Shown here piece by piece: positions 1-10,983 of a stretch of DNA of 64,000 bases. Position numbers and translations under genes: made by a program. The DNA comes from Primula veris. Lineage: Eukaryota; Streptophyta; Magnoliopsida; Ericales; Primulaceae. The notes below the pieces were generated by a model that had not been told where the DNA came from, searched no databases, and saw only the letters and a program-made list of their open reading frames with translations. Location of the stretch: NCBI GenBank assembly GCA_963682055.1, contig OY821742.1, forward strand, positions 28,429,060 through 28,493,059. Direction: 5' to 3'. The first letter of the stretch is position 1. Each line of letters starts with the position of its first letter.

Positions 1-582
1 TGGTTTTATGCACTGAGCTTGGGAGTAGTTCAGAAATCCAATTAGCAAATTTGCCAATCGATTATTTCCCCTCTTCTTCTCACCATGATTTAACTGGTGT
101 AACTATCCTCCATAGTTCCTGTAATTTCTCCTATCCTCACTGCACCCAATATTTCAAAATTACAGCAAGTATATATTTAAAGCAGGGCTACCAATACAGT
201 TAAACCAATTCTCATATTGACTAGTCTCACAAGACCTCCACCCAAAGGGGCATAAGCACTGAAATCACTTCTCATTTAGGATTTCTTTTTTAATGTCCCA
301 AACACTCACTAAGTGAGCATTCCAATTGGTCAGAGGAATACTTCTTAGCAAGTTCATTTTGCTTTTTATGTTAAAATCAATGTGTTGAATAATAGAGCTA
401 ATATCATTTTCTCTCTCATCATGTTTCCTGATATTTCTCTCTCCAAATCATATAGACACTACAAGAAAAGATGAGTTTGCCTATTCAATTTTGAAAGGGA
501 TTTTTCTTAAAGGTATTAACAACCCACTCAATCCAACTGGGCAAAGAATCACAAAAGTGATAAAACCCAGTTTTGTTGTTAC
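1..582. other. AT-rich flank with LINE-like stretch, no gene seen
   Basis: No convincing gene. Bases 14-77 recur almost exactly at about 60935-60995, where the segment sits at the far end of a LINE-like tail. Read on the minus strand it gives a short reading ending with RLANL, reminiscent of the C-terminal end of the RNase H domain in plant LINEs; this is only suggestive. A lone CACTACAAGAAAAG at 457-470 resembles the terminus of a CACTA transposon, but no opposite end is visible before the copia insertion. The last bases (571-582) form the left flank of copia-A. Confidence 0.35.
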
Positions 583-899
583 TGTTGAAAAAAAAGTAAC
601 TTGTATGGTATTAATTTTGTGATATTATTATTATTTAGCATTTACATTTTATAAGTTTTAGAGATCATGGATTTAACATTTATATTTTATAAGTTTTTTT
701 AGAGATCATGGGTTCATGGGATTAAAACTATGTGACCTTTCATTTTCTACATTCATGTTGAGTTTAGTATAAATAAGTGATGTTTTTACCTTTGTAAAAC
801 ACATCAAAATAATAAAAAGTCATTTCCCCTTACTTGTCTTTTTTCTACCATTTTGTTACTAGTTGTCCGACCTCCTTTGATATTCTTTCAAATCCAACA
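583..899 (+). repeat. 5' LTR of copia-A
   Basis: 317 bp, TG...CA ends, preceded by target duplication GTTAC. A TATA-like TATAAATAA lies near 768-776, where the promoter of a copia LTR is expected. It matches 4946-5263 with about 15 substitutions and a 1-bp indel. Confidence 0.93.
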
Positions 900-900
900 G

Positions 901-912
901 TGCTACCAGAGC
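901..912 (+). other. primer binding site of copia-A (degenerate)
   Basis: TGCTACCAGAGC directly after the LTR resembles the TGGTATCAGAGC complement of initiator methionine tRNA used by most plant copia elements, with two substitutions. Confidence 0.7.
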
Positions 913-925
913 CAACGATCCCAAA

Positions 926-1860
926 ATGGCCGGTAGAATGACCCCTTTTATTCCCATGCTTAAGAAAGATTTCTACGATAATTGGGGAGCATAAGAATGA
1001 ACGTGTTTCTCGGTTCCCGAAATGTGTGGGAAATCGTAGAGAACACGTATAATGAACCCGAAGAAGACGCTGACGTAACTCAGGCTCAAATGGAGGACTT
1101 AAAGAAGAAGTATCGAAATGCTCTTAACATCATCCATCAAGCTTTGGATGAAACTATGTTCGGAAAGGTGGCGTGTGCAACCACGAGTAAAGAAACTTGG
1201 GATATTTTAGAGAATTCGTTCAAAGGAGTTGACAAGGTAAAAAAGATTCGACTCCAAACCTTACGTGGTGATTTTGATGCTTTATGTATGAAAGTCTCCG
1301 AATCAGTTGACGACTATTTTTTACGAGTTCAAAAGGTCGTCAATCAAATGAAAAGATGCGGAGAAAAATTGGACGACACCCTTGTTGTCGAAAAAATTCT
1401 ACGTTCTTTAGATTTCAAATGGGATTATATTGTTGTGGCTATCGAGGAATCTAAAGATGTAGAATCTATGACGGTGGATCAACTTTTGGGCTCGCTCCAA
1501 GCTCATGAAGAAAAACTCAACAAAAGAGTTGTGAAAGAAGAGCCGCTCGAGCAAGCTCTTCAATCGAAATTTAGCATGAACGAGAAAAGTTTTGACAACT
1601 CGAAAAGCCAACGAGAAAGAGATCGAGGTCAAAATTATGGCTGTGGAGGTTACAACTCTTTTAAAAAAGAAGAGAGGAGACAAAACTCTTATCCGACAAG
1701 AGGCCGTGGAAGAGGAGGAAATTATAATGGAAAACCGAGATATGATAAGTCCCAAATTAAATGTTATAATTGTCAAAAATTTGGGCATTACGCTTCCGAG
1801 TGTAGATTGAGTAATAATAAATTTGAGGAAATGGCTAATTTTGCTAGAGAAAATGAATAA
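926..1860 (+). pseudogene. gag: copia-A Gag, frameshifted
   Basis: Capsid/nucleocapsid protein of a copia element, which packages the element RNA in the cytoplasm. The likely ATG is at 926, shortly after the primer site. The frame shifts near 983-989: compared with the sister element at 14025-14357, two extra G bases follow the codons for DNW. From 982 a single frame runs to a stop at 1858-1860. It holds a UBN2-type gag region (roughly 1000-1550), a basic, glycine/arginine-rich stretch, and a CCHC zinc knuckle starting CYNCQKFGH near 1763-1804. In the sister copy the frame appears to run on into protease, so the stop at 1858 is probably a mutation. Confidence 0.88.
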
Positions 1861-4800
1861 TGTTCTACACTTTTATTTGCGCATAATGAAAATGAAAGCG
1901 GAGAAAATACTACGTGGTAATTAGATACGGGGGCTAGCAACCATATGTGTCGTAATAAAAATATATTTACCGAAATTGATGAAACGGCAAATGGAGATAT
2001 TTATTTTGGTGATGAATCTAAAATTCCGGTGAAAGGGAAGGGAAAAGTCTTAATTCAATTGAAAAATAGAGAAAATAATTTTATCCCGAACGTTTATTAT
2101 GTGCCAAATATGAAGTCTAATATTTTGAGTTTGGGAAAACTTTTGGAAAAGGGCTATGATATTCATTCAAAAAATTATAATATTTTATTAAGTGATAAAA
2201 ATGGGAGTTTGGTTGCAAAAGTCTCGATGTCGAAAAATAGAATGTTTTCTTTGGATATTCAAAATGTTGGGGCTAAATGTTTTAAAGCGTATTTTAAAGA
2301 AAAACCGTGGCTCTGGCATTTGAGATTTGGGCACTTTAATTTTGATGGTTTGAAATTGTTGAGTAGTAAAAATATGGTGAAATGTTTACCTTATATTGAT
2401 CATGTTGATGAACTTTGTGAGGCATGTTTGTTTGGAAAACAACCGAGGAAAAGTTTTCCGAAACAAGCGACAACAAGAGCTAAAAAACCATTGGAACTTG
2501 TTCATACAAATATTTGTTGTCCTATTAAACCAAGTTCTCTTGGAAAAAGCAATTATTTTGCTCTTTTTATTGATGATTTTAGTCGAAAGAGTTGGGTTTA
2601 TTTTTTGAAGCAAAAATCCGATGTTTTTGATGCTTTCAAAAAATTTAAAGCTCGTGTTGAAAATGAAAGTGGTCACAAAATAAATTCTATGAGATCGGAT
2701 CGAGTGGGAGAATTTCTCTCAAATGATTTTGAAAATTATTGCGAAGAAAATGGATTTTTTCGTCCTTTGACGGTTCCTTATACCCCACAACAAAATGGGA
2801 TTGTTGAAATAAAAAACCGATCTCTTTTAAATATGTCTCGTAGCATGCTTAAAAGTAAAAATGTTCCGAAAGAGTTTTGGGCCGAGGCCGTGGATAGTGC
2901 GGTTTATTTATCGAACCGTTCTCCATTCCGAAGTGTTTGGGGTAAAACTCCCGAGGAAGCATGGAGCGAAAGAAAACCGGTTATTTCTCACTTACGAATT
3001 TTTGCTCATGTTCCGGATCAAAAAAGATCCAAATTAGACGACAAAAGCGAAAAATTTCTATTTATCGGTTACGACTCGAGGATGAAAGGCTATAAATTAT
3101 ATAATCCGGAAAATGAAAAATTTGTTATTAGTCGAGATGTTGAGTTTGATAAAGAGGGAACATGGGATTGGGACAAAAAGAAAGACGACTACGATTTTTC
3201 CCTTATTATGGCGATGAAGAAGAAGAGCAAATCGAAATGGAAGAAGAGCTCGCTACTCCACCTCCATCACCACAATCACAAGTCCAACCACAATCCCCAA
3301 TTGACGAAAGTTCTAGCGAAAGTACGCCACGTTTCCGCACTATGCAAGAGTTATATGAACGGAAAATGTTGATAATGTTACTCAATTTTGTCTTTTTGCG
3401 GGTTGTGAACTGATAGATTATGGAGAGGCGATGAAAAATAAAAATTGGAGAAAAGCTATGGATGAGGAAATGGACTCGATAATAAAAAAAGATACGTGGG
3501 AGTTGGCGGCTTTACCGAAAGGGCACAAAGCTATTGGTGCTAAATGAGTTTATAAAGAGAAAAAAAATGCAAAAGGAGAAATCAAAAAATATAAAGCAAG
3601 GTTGGTCGCAAAGGGATACAACCAAAGGGCCGGCATCGATTTTGATGAGGTATTTGCTCCCGTAGCTCGTCTAGAAACTATTAGATTTTTAATTTCTTTG
3701 GCCGCCCAAAATAATTGGAAAATAAACCAAATGGATGTAAAATCGATATTTTTAAATGGAAATTTAGAAGAAGAAGTTTATTTGCAATAACCACCGGGTT
3801 ATGAGATTATGGGATTTGAAAATAAAGTTTTAAAATTGAAAAAAGCGCTTTACGGTTTGAAACAATCCCCGAGAGCTTAGAATACTAGAATTGATAAGTA
3901 TTTCCAAGAAAACAATTTTATAAGGTGTCCCCGTTAGCATTATCTTTATGTGAAAATGGATAAAAATGGTGATGTGTTTATTGTTTGCCTATATGTTGAT
4001 GATTTTATTTTTACGGGAAATAATCCGAAGTTATTTGAGGATTTTAAAAGGGTAATGAGTTGTGAATTTGAAATGACGGATATTGGTCTTATGTCGTATT
4101 ATCTTGGAATTGAGGTGAAATAAAATAAAAATGGAATTTTTATTTCTCAAGAAGGGTATGCAAAAAACATCCTTAAATTTTTTAAAATAGATGGGTGTAA
4201 GCCGATAAATACCCCGGTAGATTGTACTACAAAATTATCGAAATATTTTGAGAATGAAAGTGTGGATCCGACGTTTTTTAAGAGTCTTGTTGGAAGATTA
4301 CGATATTTAACTATTACTCGACTGAATATTTTATATGGAGTTAGTCTTATTAGCCGTTATATGGAAGTTCCAGCTTTGTTGCATTGGAAGGCCGCGAAAC
4401 GAATCTTTCGTTATATAAAATGTATGGTTGATTTTGGATTAAATTACTCATTTTCTAATAATTTTGAGTTGATTGGCTATAGTGATAGCGATTGGGGAGG
4501 TGATATTGATGATCGTAAAAGTACAAGTGGCTTTGTTTTTTATATGAGAGATACGGCTTTTACTTGGAATTCAAAAAAACAACCAATTGTGACACTATCT
4601 ACATGTGAAGTCGAATATGTTGCCGCTAATTCTTGTATTTGTCATGCGATTTGGTTACGAAATTTGTTGAAAGAATTGGGGATGCCACAAAATGAAGCTA
4701 CGAAAGTGTTTGTTGATAATAAGTCCGGGATTGCCCTTGCGAATAATCAGGTGTTTCATGATCGAAGTAAGCATATTGACACGCGTTATCATTTTATTCG

Positions 4801-4951
4801 CGAGTGTAATGAAAATAAGGATGTTGAAGTAAAGTACGCGAAGTCACAAGATCAATTGGCGAATATTTTTACGAAGGCTCTCAAGTACGAAGATTTTCGA
4901 AGATTGTGGATATGCTCGGAGTTACCAAACAATATTAAGGGGGAGTGTTGA
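1861..4951 (+). pseudogene. pol: copia-A Pol: protease, integrase, RT, RNase H (broken)
   Basis: Protease LDTGAS motif at 1921-1938, just after a stop at 1918. Integrase follows (HHCC zinc region about 2318-2445). The first catalytic aspartate, in the motif usually read HTD, is Asn here (AAT, 2509-2511), so the enzyme would be dead even without stops. The second Asp (MRSD) and the Glu (NGIVE) remain. A 1-base loss near 3199 and another shift near 3370 move the frame. RT keeps its YVDD box (3992-4003) but has stops at 3545, 3788, 3878, 3935 and 4121. RNase H (4262-4951) is the best preserved part, with the SDSDWGG, TLSTCE and DNKS blocks. A polypurine tract AAGGGGGAG (4937-4945) touches the 3' LTR. 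Confidence 0.92.
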
Positions 4952-5263
4952 AAAAAAAGTAACTTGTATGGTATTAATTTTGTGGTATTATTATTATTTA
5001 ACATTTACATTTTATAAGTTTTTAGAGATCATGGATTTAACATTTATATTTTATAAGTTTTTTTAGAGATCATGGGTTCATGAGATTAAAACTATGTAAC
5101 CTTTCATTTCCTACATTCATATTTAATTTAGTATAAATAAGTGATGTTTTTACCTTTGTAAGACACACCAAAATAATAAAAAGTCATTTCCCCTTTCTTT
5201 TGTTTTTTCTACCATTTTGTTACTAGTTTTCCGAGCTCCTTTGATATTCTTTCAAATCCAACA
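4946..5263 (+). repeat. 3' LTR of copia-A
   Basis: 318 bp, near copy of 583-899, preceded by the polypurine tract and followed by target duplication GTTAC (5264-5268). Confidence 0.93.
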
Positions 5264-5268
5264 GTTAC

Positions 5269-6532
5269 TCTCCTACAAAACATGCAACTAAAACAAAGAA
5301 TACAGACTAATTCTTTTGAGATCCATGTTGTCAAACAACAGAAATCATTGACATTTAGAAAGCATTATAAACATTTGCGCCGTGGGAGGCTCACGTGTAT
5401 TTACTACTTACTCAGCTTTATTGACAACCATTATAAGCAGTCGCCTCATACTCTCACCTTAATCGTGTCTCAAACATAAGTAGCCAAAGTTGTCGTCTAA
5501 TTTTCTTTTCCTTGTTCATTTTCGACAATAGTAAATGGTCGTCTCAAAGCAAGAATTGTACAGTTGAGGTTGTACTCCTTACCAAGAGAATTCAAAAGAG
5601 AACCTCTATTTGGGTTGAGTTGGGAAATGACTAGAGTTGTACCTCACTCGTATACAAAAACTCTTTTTTATATAGACCAAATGTGCCAGATCCATTTGCC
5701 CCCAGTAAGGAAATGCATAATTAACTTAAAAGAGCTCGAGTTGAAAGTGGAAAAATCTCCAATTGGTAATTTTATAAGCTTTTAATATGCCAAAGTCTTC
5801 AAAAAAAAGTCCGCTCTTCTCCTTAAGTTTGGCCAGCCTCAAAGGTTTTTTTTTATTATAACCCAATACTGATTTTATTTTATTTAATCTTCCTCTTCTA
5901 CTACGAGCAAAATTCGACCAGATCAATCCAAACTGACCAAAAACCGAACAAAACCGATTTGCAACTAAAAGGTTCCCATAAACTGGGAAAAAAAAATTGA
6001 ACTCATAGAAAACTAGCATAAACAAAAATCATCAAGTCCGAGTTCTTGCCACCTGCAAGGTTCCAGCAACAACAGCTAATTGTGTAAAGGAGACCATCAG
6101 AGACACAATAGTCTATTATCTTCTTTCCAAGATTTTATGACTAGCATGTGCTGCTCACGCAATTTGGACGAGCATGTTCTGTTCACAGGCTTTTGTTATA
6201 GATGTATAAGAGACCATTTTATCACAAAATCGACTTGCGTATGCACTGCCAACAATGTACTAGCCGATATTTGTTACCAAAGGGGACCATCACAGACACA
6301 ATTGAAAAAATATTGGAAATAGATAATGCATCTGAACTGAAAATGGTGGGAATACATTTATTAATTACCATTATAACTATCTTTATTATTAGATTAATAA
6401 CTCATTTTACTCCAGCTTTCAGCCTTTCTTGCTTAAACTTTTATAATTTGACAAATCAACTTAGTTATGATGTTTAATAACCTAGTTATGTGTCAGAGAA
6501 AAAAAAGATAACTACAGAATAATGAAGTTTAT
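5269..6532. repeat. Host-like duplicated block (D1, first part)
   Basis: No gene recognised. Bases 5269-5790 are a diverged copy of about 22322-22860, and 5753-6500 are a closer copy (about 90-95% by eye) of 60996-61760. The second match includes a conserved stretch, 6066-6470, with open frames on both strands in both copies; I do not recognise a protein. The junction at 5264-5290 joined to 571-582 reproduces the uninterrupted sequence seen at 22316-22345, so copia-A sits in an old duplicated locus. Confidence 0.7.
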
Positions 6533-8560
6533 TGTAAAATCCCGTAATTTTATTTTAATTTATATTTCTATTTATAATGGTCTTGATGTTTTGAGTTAGG
6601 ATCAATAGAATGTTATTGGAAAGGTGGTGGGGTTGTTTGTAATTAGCAATAACTAGGGTGTGTTTAGCAAGTAATAAAACAGGCTAGTAAATGTAAATGA
6701 GTTACGTTTGGAATTAAAGAGTCAAAGAATAGCAAGAGACATATTTAAGTAAAGCTTAATTGGAATAATAATGAGTTGATGTCGTTTCTCTGTGTATAAG
6801 TGGAACGGTAAAAAAAAAAAAAAACAGAGATACACACATACCATAATCTATATATTCATATATACATATAAGCATATAAAGATAGCAGGCTTAGGGTGAA
6901 AAGAAATATTAAGGTAGGCGAAAGGCAACCTTAAGGCTGAAGTTTTAAACTTCTAATAAGGTAATTCTCAATAGTCTTTGTGTTACTCTGATTTTGGTTA
7001 TTAAAGTTAGCATGGCTTGTTCTTGGTGATTTCTTTATTGTTAGTATTACTTATAAGCCATCATAGTTACATGTTTTTAAATAAAATCTGTAGGTGATTG
7101 AAACTTGGGCATATTGACGTGTTGGATATATGGTAAAATGGAGTAATTACCCTATTATCTTAGATAGTAAGACGGAATGATCTAATTCTTACTCAGCTAT
7201 GAGAACTCGTAATCTGGTTCAGCGAAAGAAATAAGCAATAGGTTGTTAACATGACATTTGAAATCAAGTAATATACATGAAGGGAATGTGTTTTTAAAAC
7301 CTGATGGATACTTAGGTCACTAGGTTAGAATTTGTAGGAAATTAATAATTGATATTGGACTTTTAGGTAGTTTTTTTTTGTTTTAGCATTTGGTGACTGA
7401 TTATGTGTTTGTGAGGTGTTAGCTTGTGCCGGTAGATATGTTCTTATGTAATACTATGTGAATCAGGATCGATATTGTGTAGGTATCTCAGTTCTACTAC
7501 AAACAAGTCTAATTGGTTACATTACGGATCAGCTGAGTGGGTTTTGTCTTACTATTACAAAGTATCCCGTGCATACATTTTTTTTATAAATATTAGAGGC
7601 TCGTTTTATTTTTATCAAAGTACTATATACATATATAATTTTTTGTATTGTTACACGAAAGAAATGAAAGAATAAAAGAATGAGATTATATACAAGATTT
7701 TGTACAAAGATTTGAATGAGATTATTATTTTATAATTTTGCTTATGATTTGTATTTGGGACCATGAGAATAAGTTTAATGGAGAATCCCCGAATAAGGGG
7801 AAGAGGAAAGTGGGGTGACGTTGGCAACTAAACGAAAGAGTTTAGTTCTCAACGGTTAACTTAGAGATTGTACACAACTTCGTTAATCGGATCGTGTTAA
7901 GGAAGAGACTTAGTCGTCAAGTTGTGGTGACGTTAATTATGAAGTGCACGTACGATTTATACACCAGAGGAAAAGATGGATAGTAAATGATTGAATAAGT
8001 CAATGTAGCTTGGTAACATAAGATATACATATTTTTGTTTTGCTTTTATCATAAAAAGAAAGATATTTTATTATTATTATTGCGATGGATTTATTCTTGA
8101 AGAAAGGAAAGTGAAAAATTTATTTATCTTTTATATTCAAGTGATTTCTAAATAGTTATGCATTGAGAATTTTTATTAAAAAAATTATTATTTTAAAAGA
8201 AACTGAAAAGAAAAATCTTATTTTCGACCCGTATTATATATTGTGAGTCTTTCTCTCTCATTGAGCTCGTTTGGCTCACCACTCTTCTTTTTAAAATATT
8301 TCGGGACCAGACAGACCTATAGGATTATGTGTTATATTCTGCTACGATTCAGTTTTGGTTTAATTTGTAAGAGATTAAGTTTTTTTGTAATGAACGTAAC
8401 TTTAGAGATTCTATTTAATGAAAATTTTGATAGAAATTTAAGTCAATTCAATGGGTAATTTAGTGAGAGTTTTATAATTTTTCTATTTAGGCTTTGTTTA
8501 ACGCGTGCCGCCTCACGTGTTGTTCAGCCGTGTGACAGCCATCGGGTCTGGAATGTTACA
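6533..8560 (+). repeat. Left LTR of the gypsy-type element
   Basis: 2028 bp, TGTAAAATCC...GAATGTTACA. Aligns over its whole length with 17366-19491, with about 5% substitutions by eye plus indels. It contains no convincing ORF. Confidence 0.85.
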
Positions 8561-10677
8561 TTTTTTGGTATCAGAGCTGAAGATCCTAGTTTCTATTTAG
8601 AGTTGAAATAAGTTAGATGAAGTATGGTCCCATGTCTTACAGATCTCGTGGTTGTTGTCTAGCCTTGTTTGATTGATTTTCGTACCTGATTGGGTTAGAC
8701 TTGATACCTTTTGAAGTGTACAGAACAAAATTCTATACGTCGGCATGAAGTTATTTTATCCTCTTCTTTTCGATGAGTGTTGGATTAACTATTCAAGAAT
8801 TATATGCGTATACATTTTACTTAAGTAGGCTAATTTGATGTTTGTTCTTGTGTGCTTACTTTATGTATAATTTTAAATTGTGTAATACGTTCAGCGAATT
8901 TTAAGATAAAGATTTTTGATGGCTGTGGAGGGGTTTGGTGATTCTTTTATTTGATTGGTTGTGAGGAAGTTGAGGAGATAAGACTTTAGTTTACACTGAT
9001 TTAAGTAGCCGTTTCACTCAAGTGAAGTTGGCACTATATATTTCTTTGTATTGGAAAAGTCATGTTTGACCAGTTTAGTTTTGTTGGTTTAGTAGGAATG
9101 TATTTCATATTCTGAAGTTGAATAATCAAGAGATTGAATTAAACGAGTGAGGGTGGTAGAATTTTGATAACGGGGTGCAGGACACCTGAGTTATTTTCTT
9201 TGCTTATTGTGACAGTTGATACCTTGTCTAAATAGTAATAAGTTGTAGCATGATTCTAATAGAAATAGTTTTTGTTTTGTTTTGTTTTGACTGAGAGTAA
9301 GTTAGCAAGCATCATCTGATCTTTTTAAACCGACAAGTTAGTTCCGTGTTCAGTGTTAAGTCCTCTTGATTTTAAAAGAAACTTTGAGTTTTTGGTTGGG
9401 TGTTAAGGATGACAACTCTGAGCAGGTTTGGAAGTTGTAAGGTCGATGATTATGAAAAAAAAATATTATTGGAGTATGAGCTAACTTTGGTCTATACTGT
9501 ATAGGACTATATATTAGCCGTATATTATGAAGTTTAAAGAATCCGGTAATATGAGTTTTGAACACGAGTGATAAAATCAACTGTTTATAATAGAGACAAT
9601 GTGGTGGATACTTTCTTCGATTGTTTGGGAATTGGAAGAACAGAGGCAAATTAGTGATGGTTTATCTTTTCCAGGAATAATAGTACAGGCCACATGATGT
9701 TAAATGGGTAATGATGGTTAGTAAGAGTGTCGTTAAGATATGGGCTACTGTAGTGTCAGGGTTTTTTTTCTGCCACTGGTTATAAACTACAAAAAGGTAT
9801 TTAATTTTCTGGAGTTTTATTTTTCTAGCACATGCAAAAGTTTTCGTTCAGGTTTAAGGAAGATTATTGGCAGATGTCAAAACCATGTAAGGAAAAGCGA
9901 TAAGTTAAAGGTCTGTTTCATTCATTTTTTTCATGTTAAGGATTCAATGGAGAATATAGGGACAATAACTATAAAAATTCGGAACTATATATGTGAGCTA
10001 ATTCCAAGATAAGTATATGAGTTTGTAGGTTCATCATAGCTTTGATAATCCATTAATTAATTGGCTCTTGGGATGATATGGTAATGTTGGTTGATATCTA
10101 AAGGTCTTTCCTTCTAAGACAGTTTGTATTATGTACTTTATAGAGAACGGTTTAGCTTCTTGCGTTAATCTCTGTCCTTGCGGAATAAGTTTCATAATGG
10201 TTTATATTAAGGCTTACCTCTGCAATCTTTCCTTGTTATTAAATGGGCTAGAATTTATATACCGGATGATGAGTGTAAGATTTTCACCAGCTATGAGTAC
10301 CAAAATCTGGAGCAGTGTAAAGGTCGATGAGGATAGAACAAGTATTAGGTGTGAACTACCCTTTCTGACTTCAGATCTAAAGTTACGTTTTCCATTATAT
10401 AACAATCAAGTTCACTTGTTACAGCTTAACCACAAGAAAGGCAAAAGGACGGACGGTGTGTCGTATTTTATTAGTATTGATTGGTATGAATAGATGGGGG
10501 AAAAATGGATTCTAAAATCTTAGGTTCTATTTATATGAATTGTTTAGCTACAATCTATATAAGTAATACGCTCACCTATGTAGTTGATTGTTAATCAACC
10601 CATTTTGAATGTGTGTAAGCAAAGTACCTGTTTTTGGAGCAATTAATGATGATTAATGTTTTTGTTAGTGCCGTGAC
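8561..10677 (+). other. Internal region of gypsy-type element, left part, no coding domain
   Basis: Begins with primer site TGGTATCAGAGC (8566-8577). The rest is AT-rich; short open frames (for example 9740-10012 and 10131-10493) show no retroelement domain and look accidental. Bases 8561-8689 are repeated at 19492-19620. Confidence 0.6.
8566..8577 (+). other. primer binding site (tRNA-Met) of gypsy-type element
   Basis: TGGTATCAGAGC, exact plant consensus complementary to initiator methionine tRNA, five bases after the LTR end. Confidence 0.8.
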
Positions 10678-10682
10678 GCCCA

Positions 10683-10976
10683 TGTTGAGTCAAAACGACC
10701 ACTCACTCACATAAAATGACAACGCAAAATATAGAGAGGGAAAGGACTCTTATAATATCAAACTCAAACTAAATTTTGGTGTACTTACAAATAGAAGTAG
10801 AGCACCTATTTATACTAAAATTAAGAGAACATCAAAGGTCTTGAGTTATAAACATTTATTCTAAAAAATCAAAAGACATAATTTATTCATGCATCCATAT
10901 CAAAATTCTATGCATGTATCCGAAAGGTTCATGGGATTAAAGCAAAGATTGAACCAAACAATTTATTATTTCAACA
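10683..10976 (-). repeat. 3' LTR of copia-B
   Basis: 294 bp, TGTTGAGTC...TTTCAACA as read on the plus strand; about 93-94% identical by eye to 14383-14676. Confidence 0.9.
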
Positions 10977-10983
10977 CTCCCCC

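Larger units (their letters stand above)
583..5263 (+). mobile_element. copia-A: decayed Ty1/copia LTR retrotransposon
   Basis: Complete LTR-internal-LTR structure of 4.68 kb. Both LTRs start TGTTGA and end CCAACA, and the insertion is flanked by the perfect 5-bp duplication GTTAC (578-582 and 5264-5268). Order Gag, protease, integrase, reverse transcriptase, RNase H is diagnostic of Ty1/copia. The reading frame is broken by at least three frame changes (about 985, 3199 and 3370) and seven or more in-frame stops, so it cannot move by itself. LTRs differ at roughly 15 of 317 positions by eye (about 95% identical), so the insertion is old. Confidence 0.95.
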
